Counted from the first letter of the stretch, positions 35,101-43,988 are shown. The stretch is DNA of 64,000 nucleotides from Bacteroidales bacterium (GCA_029007825.1 JAQXIO010000038.1:18954-82953), one strand, 5' to 3'. The notes: generated by a model not told the origin, from the letters alone. Made by a program: numbers and translations.

Positions 35101-37518
35101 CTGTACCCGGGAGAAAACGATTCCATCGTTTTACGTATTACCGACCAACAGGGAAAAGGTATAGCATCTGAAGTACTCGCTACCATGTACGACTACTCGT
35201 TAAACGCCTTATACCCTCTTCACTGGTATTTGAATCCATCCTATCGTCCGGACTTCATATTCGTACCGCAATTTACGGACTACAATCCCAGACCTTATCC
35301 TCTTATGCTTCGCTCAGCAAAAGCAGCGACCGGAACAGTTACAGCAAACACAGTAGCTGATGTAGCTCCTATTATAGCTGAAGAAGAAGTTGTGGAAACA
35401 TATAGCGCACAGGGAAACATGTCAGATAATACAGATTTCATACGCTCCGATTTCGCCCCAACAGCATTCTTCTATCCCGATATGGTAAGCAATGCCGACG
35501 GAACCGTCTCCTTCTCTTATAAAATGCCCCAAAGCCTGACAACATGGAATATGATGATTCTTGCATCGACAAAAGAGGGCTCTATGGGTATGAGTTCGAA
35601 ACTGGTACAAACACGAAAAGAAGTAATGGTCTCTCCGCTTCTGCCTCGTTTCATCCGCGAAGGCGATTCCGTTACAATCCGTACATCAATAATCAATCTG
35701 CTTCCACAAATACAGGAAGTTACCTTTACCTCTGAATTTTATAATCCTGTCACAAAAAAAATCCTGTTCACCGAAAGCCGGCAGGTTGCATTACCGGCAT
35801 CAGCTGAAAAAACGATGGAAGTACCTCTTACACTGCACAACTATACAGGAAAATTAGGTTGCCGCTTCAAAGCGGTAAGTAAACATCATGCCGACGGTAT
35901 GGAAGAAGAAATAGATGTTCTACCCTCTTATACCTCTGTAAAAGAAGGGGAATCCATAGAATTGAAGGGAAAACAAAACCACATCTTTTCCGTTTCATCC
36001 GCAAGTGGTATCCCGCAGCAATTCAGACTGGAAGTATGTAACAATCTAATCGCCTATGTAGTCAGGGCAATACCCGGACTTGCACAACCACAGAACGATG
36101 ATGCTATAAGTTGTATGGGAGCATTTTACACTGCTGCCATAACGCAGCATCTACTCACCTCGTACCCTGAACTGGCATCTGCCGTAAAAGATAAGATATT
36201 TGCACAACCAAACCAGGCCGGATATTTAAGGACACGTGCTGCGGAGCAGTTAAAAATGCTGCAAAATAATAATGGAGGCTGGTCTTGGTTTGCCGGCATG
36301 CCGTCGAGCGCATCTATCACATTAAAAGTACTGGGCAATATGGCACGCCTGACTGAAATGGGAGCTATCGAATACAACCAGGCCGAAAAAGAAATGCAAA
36401 TACAGGCACTTAACTATCTCGACAAATGGATAGAAAAACAATATAACGAAATCAAAGATAAATCAAAGTACAGACTAAATAAACTGGAATTAGAATACCT
36501 CTATATCAGAAGCCTCTACCGGGATATTCCGGAACAGGGAGACTCTCGGGAAGCAATACGCTATTTTACAAAGCTGGCAGAAACACAATGGAAAGGAAAA
36601 GCCCTCTCCGGTAAAGTAATGACAGCCATGTTGATGAAAGCAAACGGAAATGAGGCGGCAAGCCGGTTAATCATCCGCTCAATAGGACAATATCCGTTAC
36701 CGGAAGATGTGAGCAGCGCTACGCTACTGCTCAATTTTTACGGAAAACAAAATATCCGGCAGGCAGAAATAGACGCTCTCATCCGTTTTATTCTGAAGAA
36801 CAAAAAAAGCAACGTATGGCGTTCCCCTGCAGAAACGATGAATGCCCTTTACGCTTTATGCGAATACGGCACAGACAAAAAAACTCAACCCGGCAGTTTC
36901 CGTATAATAAGTGATAAGAAAATATTGGCGGAACGGGATATTATGCCGCTGGTAATCGATTCCGTTGAATTCTCTTACGGTCAATTCGGGGAAAAAGGAG
37001 AAAAAGTCGAATTCGTTAATCAATCGGAAAGCACCTTGTGGATATCCGCAGTCCGTATATATAAAGAACCTTTAGTCGATATGAAATCCTATTCAAACGG
37101 TATTTCCGTAGAACGGCAATATTACAAAACAACTCAAAGCGCTTCAGGTACAATACTTACACCAATCGAGGAAGGTACCCCTGTACAAATAGGAGATAAA
37201 ATTACTGTCCGTCTCAAGGTAACGACACCGGAACAGCGCAGCTTTGTACGAATAAGAGACTACTTCCCTGCCAATCTGTCCAATGAAGCGGCATTATCCG
37301 GAACTCGCTTTATCGAAGGCTCGTGGGTTTACGCTTCACAAAGCGATCTCTACAAAAGCTTTTACGTCGAACAGTTAAATAAGGGAACATCCCTATTTGA
37401 ATATAATCTTTATGCTGCCTTCGACGGAGAATGCAGAGGAGGTTTTGCCGAAGCCGAGTCCCTCTACGCTGAAGAGTTCGGCGGACACACGAAAAGTACA
37501 CTTGTAACCATAGAATAA
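32134..37518 (+). CDS. Alpha-2-macroglobulin family protein lacking the thioester motif
   Basis: 1794 aa envelope protein. N-terminal signal (MKKFLVSTTVFFLLALPAY...), then a helical Bacteroidota-specific region of about 320 residues, MG-type beta domains (MG2 near 560: FFTDRSIYRPGEIVYFKG), the conserved A2M stretch (FAPTAFFYPDMVSNADG, MPQSLTTWNMMILAS, VSPLLPRFIREGD, about 1108-1180) and a C-terminal alpha/alpha toroid (QNNNGGWSWFAGMPSS). Where protease-trapping A2Ms have CxEQ, about residue 1310, this protein reads IPGLAQPQNDDAISC, so covalent trapping is not expected. Likely periplasmic or surface; role unproven. Followed by DUF1573 and meaB on the same strand. Confidence 0.88.
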   Translation: MKKFLVSTTVFFLLALPAYLVIAESFNSADHISLDALWKKATQEKEEDLPKSAISTFSEIRNIARKTNNDTALIKALNEQLNIEQRIYQGDYNTLAPEIEKQAMQSNNPVEQAFLYSKAADLYLSYYLQNQWRINRRPEIQETKNLSFDDWNSSQFIDTIYSVSERSFVNDTLKTIPINGYTELLSFSDIPEASCPTLYDLFVSKAIARLKSFYTEKAQSSVQNNILALYDKLITFDKETKKTNAFIYNTLQKSSYMRARGIISGEELLKQITGLEKEYRNSPYITNIILSKINFYTEQGNKEAIDSAYQIAKTAVKEFASVPGIEKIERRLNEITEPLFFPSGMFGFYDNREQNLPHIQNPFYFSYKNIDSLVISFYTLTESPVSLNNNIQFTDTLLPSAIFKENFSVSLKNDSPYWQKEDSTRFPSLPVGLYQYKIQVFGGDSTFSQYYLLPISNLATVSRRYENGDANCWVVTAGTGKPVKDADIIFYKLNDEGNLTEVARTKTDKNGLATQGEVSERWTSFRVCYKNDTVSLPRILPYFYRPQKKQIAVERENIYFFTDRSIYRPGEIVYFKGILVKQLPDGEKSMSHIPVEITLSDPRGKEITKTHFTTNDYGSVNGTFRIPDTDDNDGYYRIASKYGEISFRVEHYKRPSFEITLTEDSIGYLPGRNVIVQGNVRAYSGQPLQNATYRFRVTATDLYSPRIMPPFYQREQLVTSGEGTCNSEGNFTIGFLALPDSGAYRTMVIYTITGNITDSRGETQTFEKSVTIGKERLWLNGEIKELINKDNDLRLLIKGTNIQGAQIGVNGTFELLHLTEKDTLSVYKSSFTGGTEIVADVINNMPSGQYIIRAKGISSARDTATWEQKVILYGTKDKRPPVDTTLWVVENNTELLPSKDASVIVGSSRKPLYLLYELYGTNGLIERKMLKLSNKNTTLKIPYGKNTEKGAAVLLTCYYNKKLIQKQIRLTRPSTVIKPSVIWESWRNKLYPGENDSIVLRITDQQGKGIASEVLATMYDYSLNALYPLHWYLNPSYRPDFIFVPQFTDYNPRPYPLMLRSAKAATGTVTANTVADVAPIIAEEEVVETYSAQGNMSDNTDFIRSDFAPTAFFYPDMVSNADGTVSFSYKMPQSLTTWNMMILASTKEGSMGMSSKLVQTRKEVMVSPLLPRFIREGDSVTIRTSIINLLPQIQEVTFTSEFYNPVTKKILFTESRQVALPASAEKTMEVPLTLHNYTGKLGCRFKAVSKHHADGMEEEIDVLPSYTSVKEGESIELKGKQNHIFSVSSASGIPQQFRLEVCNNLIAYVVRAIPGLAQPQNDDAISCMGAFYTAAITQHLLTSYPELASAVKDKIFAQPNQAGYLRTRAAEQLKMLQNNNGGWSWFAGMPSSASITLKVLGNMARLTEMGAIEYNQAEKEMQIQALNYLDKWIEKQYNEIKDKSKYRLNKLELEYLYIRSLYRDIPEQGDSREAIRYFTKLAETQWKGKALSGKVMTAMLMKANGNEAASRLIIRSIGQYPLPEDVSSATLLLNFYGKQNIRQAEIDALIRFILKNKKSNVWRSPAETMNALYALCEYGTDKKTQPGSFRIISDKKILAERDIMPLVIDSVEFSYGQFGEKGEKVEFVNQSESTLWISAVRIYKEPLVDMKSYSNGISVERQYYKTTQSASGTILTPIEEGTPVQIGDKITVRLKVTTPEQRSFVRIRDYFPANLSNEAALSGTRFIEGSWVYASQSDLYKSFYVEQLNKGTSLFEYNLYAAFDGECRGGFAEAESLYAEEFGGHTKSTLVTIE

Positions 37519-37598
37519 AAGATATATAATTTTGATTTTTCATCATTCTTTGCGTTCTTTGTATGAAAGAAAAGATTTAATTTTTACATCATAATAAC

Positions 37599-38684
37599 AT
37601 GAAAAAGCTTTTAAGTATTGTTTACGGTCTATTACTGGCAACCACTTTGCTGCTCGCTGAAAACAGCGCTAAAATATCTTTTGAGACAAAAGAACACAAC
37701 TTCGGTACAATACCCGAAGAAATCGGTAATGCAAGTTGCGAATTTATATTTATGAATGTTGGCAATGCTCCTTTAGTACTTAATAAAGTCACGGCATCGT
37801 GCGGATGTACCACCCCCACATGGACAAAAGAACCGGTTGCTCCGGGCAAAACAGGCAAAGTCGTTGTTACATATAAAGCACAAGGCCGTCCGGGGGCATT
37901 CCATAAAAGCATCACAGTTTACAGCAACAGCAAAGACGGAGCTGAAATGCTGCTGATCAGGGGAGAAGTAACCCCGCGCTCCAAAAATCCCGAAGTTGCC
38001 TATCCCTATGATTTGGGAGACGGAATTAAGGCTAACAAGCGGGAAATAAAAATCTCGGCATTGAAAGACAACGAAATAAAAAAAGAAATTATCAGTATTT
38101 ACAACAGCGGAAAATCAGAAGTTGAGGTAAAATGCAATACCCACAACAGTAAATTTATTTCATGCAAAGAAAACTCCCTCAAAATTATGCCGAGGGAATT
38201 CGGTCAGTTTACTATAGAGGTCAACGGAAAAGGCGCACCCGATTTAGGTCGCATCAAAGACTATTTCTACATAAATGTAAACAATGATAACAAACAAACC
38301 GAAACACGCCGCATCAACGTTGTTGCCACTGTAACGGAAAATTTTGACGGTCTCTCCAAAAGTGATTGGGAAAAAGCGCCTATTGCGAGCTTTTCCGATG
38401 TGCTGTTCAATTTCGGAAATCCCAATGGGAAAAAAATTACCAGCAAATTGGAAATAAAAAACGTAGGCAAAAGCACACTCAAAATACGGAAAGTTATCGT
38501 TGAAAATAATCTCTTTGTAATTTCCGGTGGAAAAGAAAGCATCAAGCCGGGTGGAACAGCAACCTACTCCATACACGTTAAAGAGGATAAAAAAATAACC
38601 GGAAACGTTACTGGAGCCATTGTATTCATCACCAATGACCCCAGTGCCCCCATCCGTACGGTAAAATTGGTCGCACACCTTTAA
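37599..38684 (+). CDS. DUF1573 domain protein (secreted, Ig-like repeats)
   Basis: 361 aa with a signal peptide (MKKLLSIVYGLLLATTLLLA). Two or three Ig-like DUF1573/HYDIN-type repeats: the first FETKEHNFGTIPEEIGNASCEF with the characteristic TASCGCTTPTW and FHKSITVYSN; the last near residue 265 (SFSDVLFNFGNPNGKK, ITNDPSAPIRTVKLVAHL). Such proteins are exported in Bacteroidota; molecular role unknown. 80 bases after the A2M gene and 29 before meaB. Confidence 0.88.
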   Translation: MKKLLSIVYGLLLATTLLLAENSAKISFETKEHNFGTIPEEIGNASCEFIFMNVGNAPLVLNKVTASCGCTTPTWTKEPVAPGKTGKVVVTYKAQGRPGAFHKSITVYSNSKDGAEMLLIRGEVTPRSKNPEVAYPYDLGDGIKANKREIKISALKDNEIKKEIISIYNSGKSEVEVKCNTHNSKFISCKENSLKIMPREFGQFTIEVNGKGAPDLGRIKDYFYINVNNDNKQTETRRINVVATVTENFDGLSKSDWEKAPIASFSDVLFNFGNPNGKKITSKLEIKNVGKSTLKIRKVIVENNLFVISGGKESIKPGGTATYSIHVKEDKKITGNVTGAIVFITNDPSAPIRTVKLVAHL

Positions 38685-38713
38685 TTATTGAATTGTCGAG
38701 CATACGTTAGCAT

Positions 38714-39808
38714 ATGGATAATAACGAACATCCTGAAAACGATCCCCTCTACGCAGGTCTGAAAGTACAGAAAGGACTTGCACAGCCACCGAATGTCAAT
38801 CCCTACTTAAAAACAAGGAAAAGGGAATCGAAAAAAAACTTTACTGTATCCGAATACGTAGAAGGTATTTTAGCCGGAAATATAACCATTCTGAGCCAAG
38901 CCGTCACTTTGGTTGAAAGTGCAAAACCCGAACATCAGCAGATCGCACAGGAAATCATTGAAAAATGCCTACCCTTCTCCGGTAAATCCGTCCGGATCGG
39001 CATAACAGGTGTACCGGGAGCCGGAAAAAGCACCTCGATCGATGTCTTCGGGCTTCATCTGATAAAACAAGGGAAGAAACTGGCAGTATTGGCCATCGAC
39101 CCGAGCAGCGAACGTTCCAAAGGAAGTATACTGGGTGACAAAACCCGGATGGAGCAACTTTCGAGAGAGAAGAATGCCTTCATCCGTCCTTCACCTTCAG
39201 CAGGTTCATTAGGAGGAGTTGCAAGAAAAACACGCGAGACAATAATTCTGTGTGAAGCAGCCGGTTTCGATTCGATCTTCGTTGAAACAGTCGGTGTAGG
39301 ACAATCCGAAACTGCCGTACACTCGATGGTAGACTTCTTTCTGCTAATCCAATTAGCAGGAACAGGCGACGAACTGCAGGGAATCAAAAGGGGAATTATG
39401 GAAATGGCAGATGCCGTCATTATAAACAAAGCCGACGGAGACAACATTGATCGTGCTAACCTCGCAAAGGCGCAATTTACCAATGCACTACACCTGTTTC
39501 CCTTGGCAGAATCGGGGTGGTCACCCAAAGTCCTCACCTACTCCGGATATTACGGAATAGGCATTAAAGAGATTTGGGACATGGTAGACGAATACATTGA
39601 TTTTGTTAAAAAGAACGGTTATTTTAGCCATCGGAGAAACCAGCAATCCAAATATTGGATGTTTGAATCAATAAACGAAGCTTTGAAAAATAACTTCTAT
39701 CAGGATCCGAAAATAATAAAAGCGCTTCCGGCTATCGAAAAGCAGGTCCTTGATGCTGAGATTAGTTCCTTCACCGCGGCGAAACGTCTTCTTGACTTAC
39801 ATGGCTAA
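38714..39808 (+). CDS. meaB: Methylmalonyl-CoA mutase-associated GTPase MeaB
   Basis: 364 aa G3E-family P-loop GTPase that protects and loads cobalamin into methylmalonyl-CoA mutase. P-loop GVPGAGKST near residue 100, DPSSERSKGSILGDKTRM (switch region), ETVGVGQSE, and NKADGDN (G4). The N-terminal tail of about 45 residues is charged. mutA/mutB are not in the window. Ends at a strong bidirectional terminator. Confidence 0.93.
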   Translation: MDNNEHPENDPLYAGLKVQKGLAQPPNVNPYLKTRKRESKKNFTVSEYVEGILAGNITILSQAVTLVESAKPEHQQIAQEIIEKCLPFSGKSVRIGITGVPGAGKSTSIDVFGLHLIKQGKKLAVLAIDPSSERSKGSILGDKTRMEQLSREKNAFIRPSPSAGSLGGVARKTRETIILCEAAGFDSIFVETVGVGQSETAVHSMVDFFLLIQLAGTGDELQGIKRGIMEMADAVIINKADGDNIDRANLAKAQFTNALHLFPLAESGWSPKVLTYSGYYGIGIKEIWDMVDEYIDFVKKNGYFSHRRNQQSKYWMFESINEALKNNFYQDPKIIKALPAIEKQVLDAEISSFTAAKRLLDLHG

Positions 39809-39933
39809 AAGAAATAGAAAGCCCCCCAATTAAAAGATAGAAAAAAGCGCATTACACATTTTTATCTATAAAATAAAAGACCAAAAATTCTTACTGAAAT
39901 ACCAGCTTATGCTGCATATACAATAAACCGTAT

Positions 39934-39976
39934 AAAAGAGGGCGGCTGTTACTATTTGTAACAGCCGCCCTCTTTT
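39934..39976. terminator. Bidirectional terminator between meaB and the lrp-like gene
   Basis: 19-bp perfect stem with a 5-base loop (left arm AAAAGAGGGCGGCTGTTAC), with A/T tails on both sides. It separates convergent genes. Confidence 0.92.
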
Positions 39977-40002
39977 ATACCTTAATCTTCTTTACCCGAA
40001 AC

Positions 40003-40479
40003 TCACTCGGCATCATCAGACGCTGAAATATCGACCTGGCGGCTGAATGCCTCCTTAAAAGAGATCAACGATTCGGTACGGGCCAGCCCTAAAGGCTGTA
40101 ATTTCTGATGAATAATCGACAACAAATGTTGGTTATTTCGGGCATAAAGTTTAATAAATAAATCATACTGCCCCGTCGTATAATGGCACTCAACCACTTC
40201 GGGAATAGCCTTTAATGCACTCACAACATCATTAAAATGACTCGGATTTTTTAAATATAAACCTATGTATGCACAGGTCTCATACCCTAATTTAGAATAA
40301 TCCACAACCATTTCAGAACCCTTTATAATATTCAGGCTCATTAATCTTTGTACCCTCTGGTGTATAGCTGCTCCTGAAACATTACAAGCTCTTGCCACTT
40401 CTAAAAACGGAATCCGGGCATTACTGATTATCATTTTTAGGATTTTCAAATCCAATTCATCTAAATTGTATTGTTTCAT
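40003..40479 (-). CDS. Lrp/AsnC family transcriptional regulator
   Basis: 158 aa from ATG 40479 (the frame runs two codons further to a TTG). N-terminal winged HTH (DELDLKILKMIISNARIPF, VARACNVSGAAIHQRVQRL) and C-terminal RAM/AsnC ligand-binding domain (YETCAYIGLYLKN, VVECHYTTGQYDLFIKLYA). Such regulators are octameric amino-acid-sensing proteins that often control their own promoter; the -7 element TACTTTTG is 27 bases upstream. Target genes cannot be told from sequence. Confidence 0.92.
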   Translation of the reverse strand: MKQYNLDELDLKILKMIISNARIPFLEVARACNVSGAAIHQRVQRLMSLNIIKGSEMVVDYSKLGYETCAYIGLYLKNPSHFNDVVSALKAIPEVVECHYTTGQYDLFIKLYARNNQHLLSIIHQKLQPLGLARTESLISFKEAFSRQVDISASDDAE

Positions 40480-40505
40480 AATCAAATACTAACAATTTGT
40501 TATGA

Positions 40506-40536
40506 CAAAAGTACAAAGAATTGTATTAATAGCAAC
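40506..40536 (-). promoter_or_regulatory. Promoter of the lrp-like gene
   Basis: On the minus strand GTTG (40533-40536), 19 bases, then TACTTTTG (40506-40513), a good TTTG/TAnnTTTG promoter. AACAATTTGTT just downstream (40490-40500) is an 11-base palindrome that could be an autoregulatory site. Confidence 0.5.
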
Positions 40537-40549
40537 ATATACGGAAATA

Positions 40550-40587
40550 AATAAAGCTGCCCTGTCTGAAAACAAAGCAGCTTTATT
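40550..40587 (-). terminator. Rho-independent terminator of the exbB-exbD operon
   Basis: 11-bp stem AATAAAGCTGC/GCAGCTTTATT with a 16-base loop; the minus-strand tail is TATTTCCG after TTTATT. It begins 28 bases after the second ExbD stop. Confidence 0.8.
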
Positions 40588-40615
40588 AGTTATGACAAGA
40601 GTCTGTTACGACTCC

Positions 40616-41080
40616 TTAATTCGAATTTACAGCCGAATAATTGATCTTCAAAGCATATGCTTCACGAAGAGCCTGTTTAATATCGGTCACAATACCCATC
40701 TTCGTCTCCTTGTCAACCTTCAGAGAAACCGTCATATAAGGCTGGTCTTCTTCTTTCATTGACGATTTTTCCTGAGCAATGTAATCCTGTATTTCAGAAA
40801 CTTCAGCAAATGCGTCATTTAACTGAATACGACTCTCAGAACCCATTTTGGCACGAAACTCGTTCGTAGGTTTTCCTACATAAATAAATGTAACCAACGA
40901 CTTCTTTTCCAACTTCTGGAGTTCGGTTGCCTGTGGCAATTTGAATTGTACTTTCAATGTCACTTCACGCATGGTAGTTACCATCATAAAGAAGAACAAC
41001 AAGGTAAAAATCAAGTCAGGCAATGACGACGTATTCAATGGCGGCATCGAACGTCCGCCGGATTTATTAAACTTACCCAT
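40616..41080 (-). CDS. exbD: ExbD/TolR biopolymer transport protein
   Basis: 154 aa. Short cytoplasmic N-terminus, a single TM helix (LPDLIFTLLFFFMMVTTM, about 17-35) containing the proton-pathway Asp (D19), and a periplasmic domain. Partner of ExbB in the proton-driven motor that energises TonB. Last gene of the operon exbB-(membrane protein)-exbD-exbD, 2 bases after the preceding ExbD. Two different ExbDs in one operon are usual in Bacteroidota. Confidence 0.92.
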   Translation of the reverse strand: MGKFNKSGGRSMPPLNTSSLPDLIFTLLFFFMMVTTMREVTLKVQFKLPQATELQKLEKKSLVTFIYVGKPTNEFRAKMGSESRIQLNDAFAEVSEIQDYIAQEKSSMKEEDQPYMTVSLKVDKETKMGIVTDIKQALREAYALKINYSAVNSN

Positions 41081-41082
41081 TA

Positions 41083-41670
41083 TTACTTTCCTCCATAGTT
41101 TTTAGGTTCGGCTTCGGATATCTTCATAGGATATACCTTCATAACGGCCTTCTGCTCTTCTTCACCCAACTGGTCGAAACTCTTACCGAATTTAGATTTG
41201 GATAAATCGTTACGCAATTCATTATAAGCACCGACCAATTCATTCTGCACTGAAATATAAGCCTGATATTCCGTACCCACGTCATTCATCAATGAAATTA
41301 CATGATTCTTTGTTATCATCATTTTCCCGAAGAAAGGAATATCTTCTTCAATCTTTTCAGGCATATGAGGATCATCATTCGCATTCAAGACAAACTCCTT
41401 CACTCGCTCTCTTAATTGGCCTATCTCGATAAAATCGGAACCTGCCAGTATCTGGTTTTGACTATTTACTAAAATAGGCAACAGGTTTCTCTTTTTTATA
41501 TCGACATCCTGTTCTTTCTGATCTTTAGGAATAGGAGGCGGCAGACGTCTGGCCAACCCCTTATCTGTATCCATAGAAGTCGTAAGAAGGAAGAAGATAA
41601 GCAGCAAGAAAGCAATATCGGCTGTAGAACTGGAGTTTACCTCTTCAACTTTTCTTTTTTTTCTAGCCAT
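41083..41670 (-). CDS. exbD: ExbD/TolR biopolymer transport protein (long form)
   Basis: 195 aa. N-terminal SSSTADIAFLLLIFFLLTTSM (about 13-33) is the TM helix with the proton-pathway Asp (D18); a larger periplasmic part follows (LPPPIPKDQKEQDVDIKKR, NQILAGSDFIEIGQL). The periplasmic domain has an extra insert (FFGKMMITKNHVISLMNDVGTE) compared with its partner ExbD. Encoded between a 4-TM protein and the second ExbD. Confidence 0.92.
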   Translation of the reverse strand: MARKKRKVEEVNSSSTADIAFLLLIFFLLTTSMDTDKGLARRLPPPIPKDQKEQDVDIKKRNLLPILVNSQNQILAGSDFIEIGQLRERVKEFVLNANDDPHMPEKIEEDIPFFGKMMITKNHVISLMNDVGTEYQAYISVQNELVGAYNELRNDLSKSKFGKSFDQLGEEEQKAVMKVYPMKISEAEPKNYGGK

Positions 41671-41691
41671 TTTGTTTTCTTTTTTAAATTC

Positions 41692-42168
41692 TTACTTATC
41701 AACCATTTTTTTAATACTGCCCCATACCAGAGCGGCAAAAATCAGAATAAGTAAAATATAAGCGGTATAAAGCCACATATCTGTTATTTTCAACCAAAAC
41801 GGAGTATTGTCAGCCCCATCATAACCCGGTATAGAAAGAGGTGTTCCGCTTCCCATAGAATAACCGATAAAAAAGAGAGCAAAAAACAATACAATAGCGA
41901 TGAGATTACCAATAGCGCTACGGAAATTATCCTTAAATAATTTGATCAGATGCACAATAGCAAAGGCAATCGTCATAACCAGAGTAATTCCCAAAATGAC
42001 GTACCCCCATCGAAGGAGCAAATCTGTATATTCCGGAACCGGAGTTTCTGCCGTTTCGGTTCCCGGAACTACTCCTCCGAAATAAAATAAGCCAAACACT
42101 GCCAAGCTAATGAGCATCATTACCCACAATGTAAGACTTGATATTTTTCTAATCTTAGAAACTGCCAT
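41692..42168 (-). CDS. Four-TM membrane protein of the ExbBD operon
   Basis: 158 aa, four hydrophobic helices (about 10-30, 50-72, 82-104, 130-150) with short loops, a basic C-terminus (GSIKKMVDK). Family not named with confidence; proteins of this kind sit between exbB and exbD in many Bacteroidota operons. Spacing of 8 bases after exbB and 21 before exbD implies cotranscription and a role in the same motor. Confidence 0.75.
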   Translation of the reverse strand: MAVSKIRKISSLTLWVMMLISLAVFGLFYFGGVVPGTETAETPVPEYTDLLLRWGYVILGITLVMTIAFAIVHLIKLFKDNFRSAIGNLIAIVLFFALFFIGYSMGSGTPLSIPGYDGADNTPFWLKITDMWLYTAYILLILIFAALVWGSIKKMVDK

Positions 42169-42176
42169 GATATTTA

Positions 42177-42929
42177 TTACTTTTTGAATTTAAGATTGTA
42201 TTTAATAACCATATCCAAAAGAGAAATTGAAGCATCTTCCATTCTATTAAGAATAGCCTCTACCTTTGAAAGAATATAGTTATAGAACAATTGAAGAATA
42301 AGAGCAACGATAAGACCACCTACAGTTGTAATCAAAGCCACTTTCATACCACCGGCAACAACCGTCGGGCTGATATCACCAACCTGTTGGATTTTATCGA
42401 ATGCCTGAACCATACCGATTACAGTACCCAAGAATCCGAGAGAAGGGGCCATCGTGATAAACAAAGTGATCCATGAAAGATTCTTGTCCAAAAGACCGGC
42501 CTGTACACCTCCATAAGATACTACCGATTTTTCAACAATATCGATGCCCTGATCGATACGGGAAAGTCCTTGGTAGAAAATAGAAGCGATAGGACCTCTC
42601 GTGTTACGTGCAATTTCTTTTGCACCTTCGACATCGCCTCTTTCAAGAGCTTCTTCTATAGATTTCAATAATTTATCGACATTTGTTTCAGCTAAATTCA
42701 AATAGATAATTCTTTCGAGACAGAATGCAAGACCGAAAATCAAGGCCATTGCCACAAAACTCATAAAGAAAGGAGAACCCTCAATAAATTTAATTTTCAA
42801 TTCCTGATGGAAACCACCTTCTATTTGCTGCACCATTTCGGGTTCAGCGGCCGCCTGAGCCATCACAACATTTGACAAACCAAGAGCGCATACCCCTAAG
42901 ATTGCGATAATTGCAAAAAACTTTTTCAT
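42177..42929 (-). CDS. exbB: MotA/TolQ/ExbB proton channel protein
   Basis: 250 aa. A Sec-type N-terminal segment (MKKFFAIIAILGVCALGLS), then TM helix 1 at about 52-72 (PFFMSFVAMALIFGLAF), a cytoplasmic loop with the ExbB-like ALERGDVEGAKEIARNTRGP, and two more TM helices (SLGFLGTVIGMVQAF and VALITTVGGLIVALILQLF) with the channel Thr residues. First gene of the operon; no strong -7 box is seen upstream, and read-through from the tRNA-Ser unit at 43.0 kb on the same strand is possible. Confidence 0.94.
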   Translation of the reverse strand: MKKFFAIIAILGVCALGLSNVVMAQAAAEPEMVQQIEGGFHQELKIKFIEGSPFFMSFVAMALIFGLAFCLERIIYLNLAETNVDKLLKSIEEALERGDVEGAKEIARNTRGPIASIFYQGLSRIDQGIDIVEKSVVSYGGVQAGLLDKNLSWITLFITMAPSLGFLGTVIGMVQAFDKIQQVGDISPTVVAGGMKVALITTVGGLIVALILQLFYNYILSKVEAILNRMEDASISLLDMVIKYNLKFKK

Positions 42930-43011
42930 TGCTTGTTTTGTTTTTAAATTAGTAATTACTTTATTATTTATTATTTAATCCTAACACATTATCCTAACTA
43001 ATAGGATATTG

Positions 43012-43099
43012 CGGAGGGAGCGGGATTCGAACCCGCGATACGCTTTAGGCGTATACACGCTTTCCAGGCGTGCCTCTTCAACCACTCGAGCACCTCTCC
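43012..43099 (-). tRNA. tRNA-Ser (GGA)
   Basis: 88 nt minus-strand cloverleaf with a long variable arm (ATACGCCTAAAGCGTAT), anticodon loop CTGGAAA (anticodon GGA) and T arm GCGGGTTCGAATCCCGC. The acceptor stem GGAGAGG/TCCCTCC has an A-C mismatch at pair 5 and a terminal G-T. 3' CCA is not encoded. A GTAATTTG box at 43138-43145 may be the promoter. Confidence 0.93.
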
Positions 43100-43219
43100 T
43101 TCTGTTCTTATTTTCGAGACCTGCCGAAAAACGGGTGCAAATTACGAAAAAAATCCCAATCACCAATAGTTAGGGAAAACAAATCTCTTAAAAAAATCAT
43201 CCCCTTGCCAATAAAAAAA

Positions 43220-43987
43220 TCATAAATTAAAAAGAGTCTGCACATTTCGTTCCGTATGCTCTTCAAGCTGCTCTATAGATATATGAAAAACATCGGCAAC
43301 CCTCTCTGCCGTTTTCCATATATAAACAGGCTCATTGCGCTTTCCACGGTAAGGTACGGGAGCAAGATAAGGCGCATCCGTTTCCAGCACGATTCGCTCT
43401 GGTGTCGTCCCTTTCAATACATCCGAAAGATTCGAATTCTTAAACGTTATCACCCCGTTAATCCCGACATAAAAATGACCGAGCCCCAATATTTCCGTTA
43501 GTTCCTCCGATGTACCGCTGAAGCTATGGAATACACCTCGTAAAGAACCGGCTCCTACACGCCGTATGCTCTCCATAACATAAGAATGGGCATCCCGCGA
43601 ATGAATCACGACCGGCAAATCCATCTCTATACTGAGTTTTAACTGCTCTTCAAAAACCCGTATCTGCTCTTTCAGATAACTGGAATCCCAATGCAAATCG
43701 ATTCCGATTTCACCGATTGCACAATATTTATATAAATGCCTCCGCTCTTTTATTCTACCGAGCACCGCATCGGCATTTTCACTGACCGACGTCGGATGTA
43801 AGCCCAACATCGGGAAACAATGCTCCGGGTAACGTTCGCAAAGCTCCGCCATAGAAGCAAATGTATCCTCGTCCACATTCGGCATCAATATCCGTCCGAT
43901 ACCGGAAGCAAACGCCCGTTCCAGAACCGCTTCTTGCTCCGTCCCGAATTTCGGCAGATAAATATGTGCATGCGTATCTGTAAGCAT
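43220..43987 (-). CDS. tatD: TatD family metal-dependent hydrolase
   Basis: 255 aa amidohydrolase-fold DNase/hydrolase. Motifs: DTHAHIYLP (HxH metal pair), GLHPTSV, EIGIDLHWD, VVIHSRDA, VFHSFSG and LETDAPYLAPVPYRGKRNEP. Normal length. It begins 1 base after the prenyl-synthase gene ends, an arrangement common in Bacteroidales. Confidence 0.94.
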   Translation of the reverse strand: MLTDTHAHIYLPKFGTEQEAVLERAFASGIGRILMPNVDEDTFASMAELCERYPEHCFPMLGLHPTSVSENADAVLGRIKERRHLYKYCAIGEIGIDLHWDSSYLKEQIRVFEEQLKLSIEMDLPVVIHSRDAHSYVMESIRRVGAGSLRGVFHSFSGTSEELTEILGLGHFYVGINGVITFKNSNLSDVLKGTTPERIVLETDAPYLAPVPYRGKRNEPVYIWKTAERVADVFHISIEQLEEHTERNVQTLFNL

Positions 43988-43988
43988 C

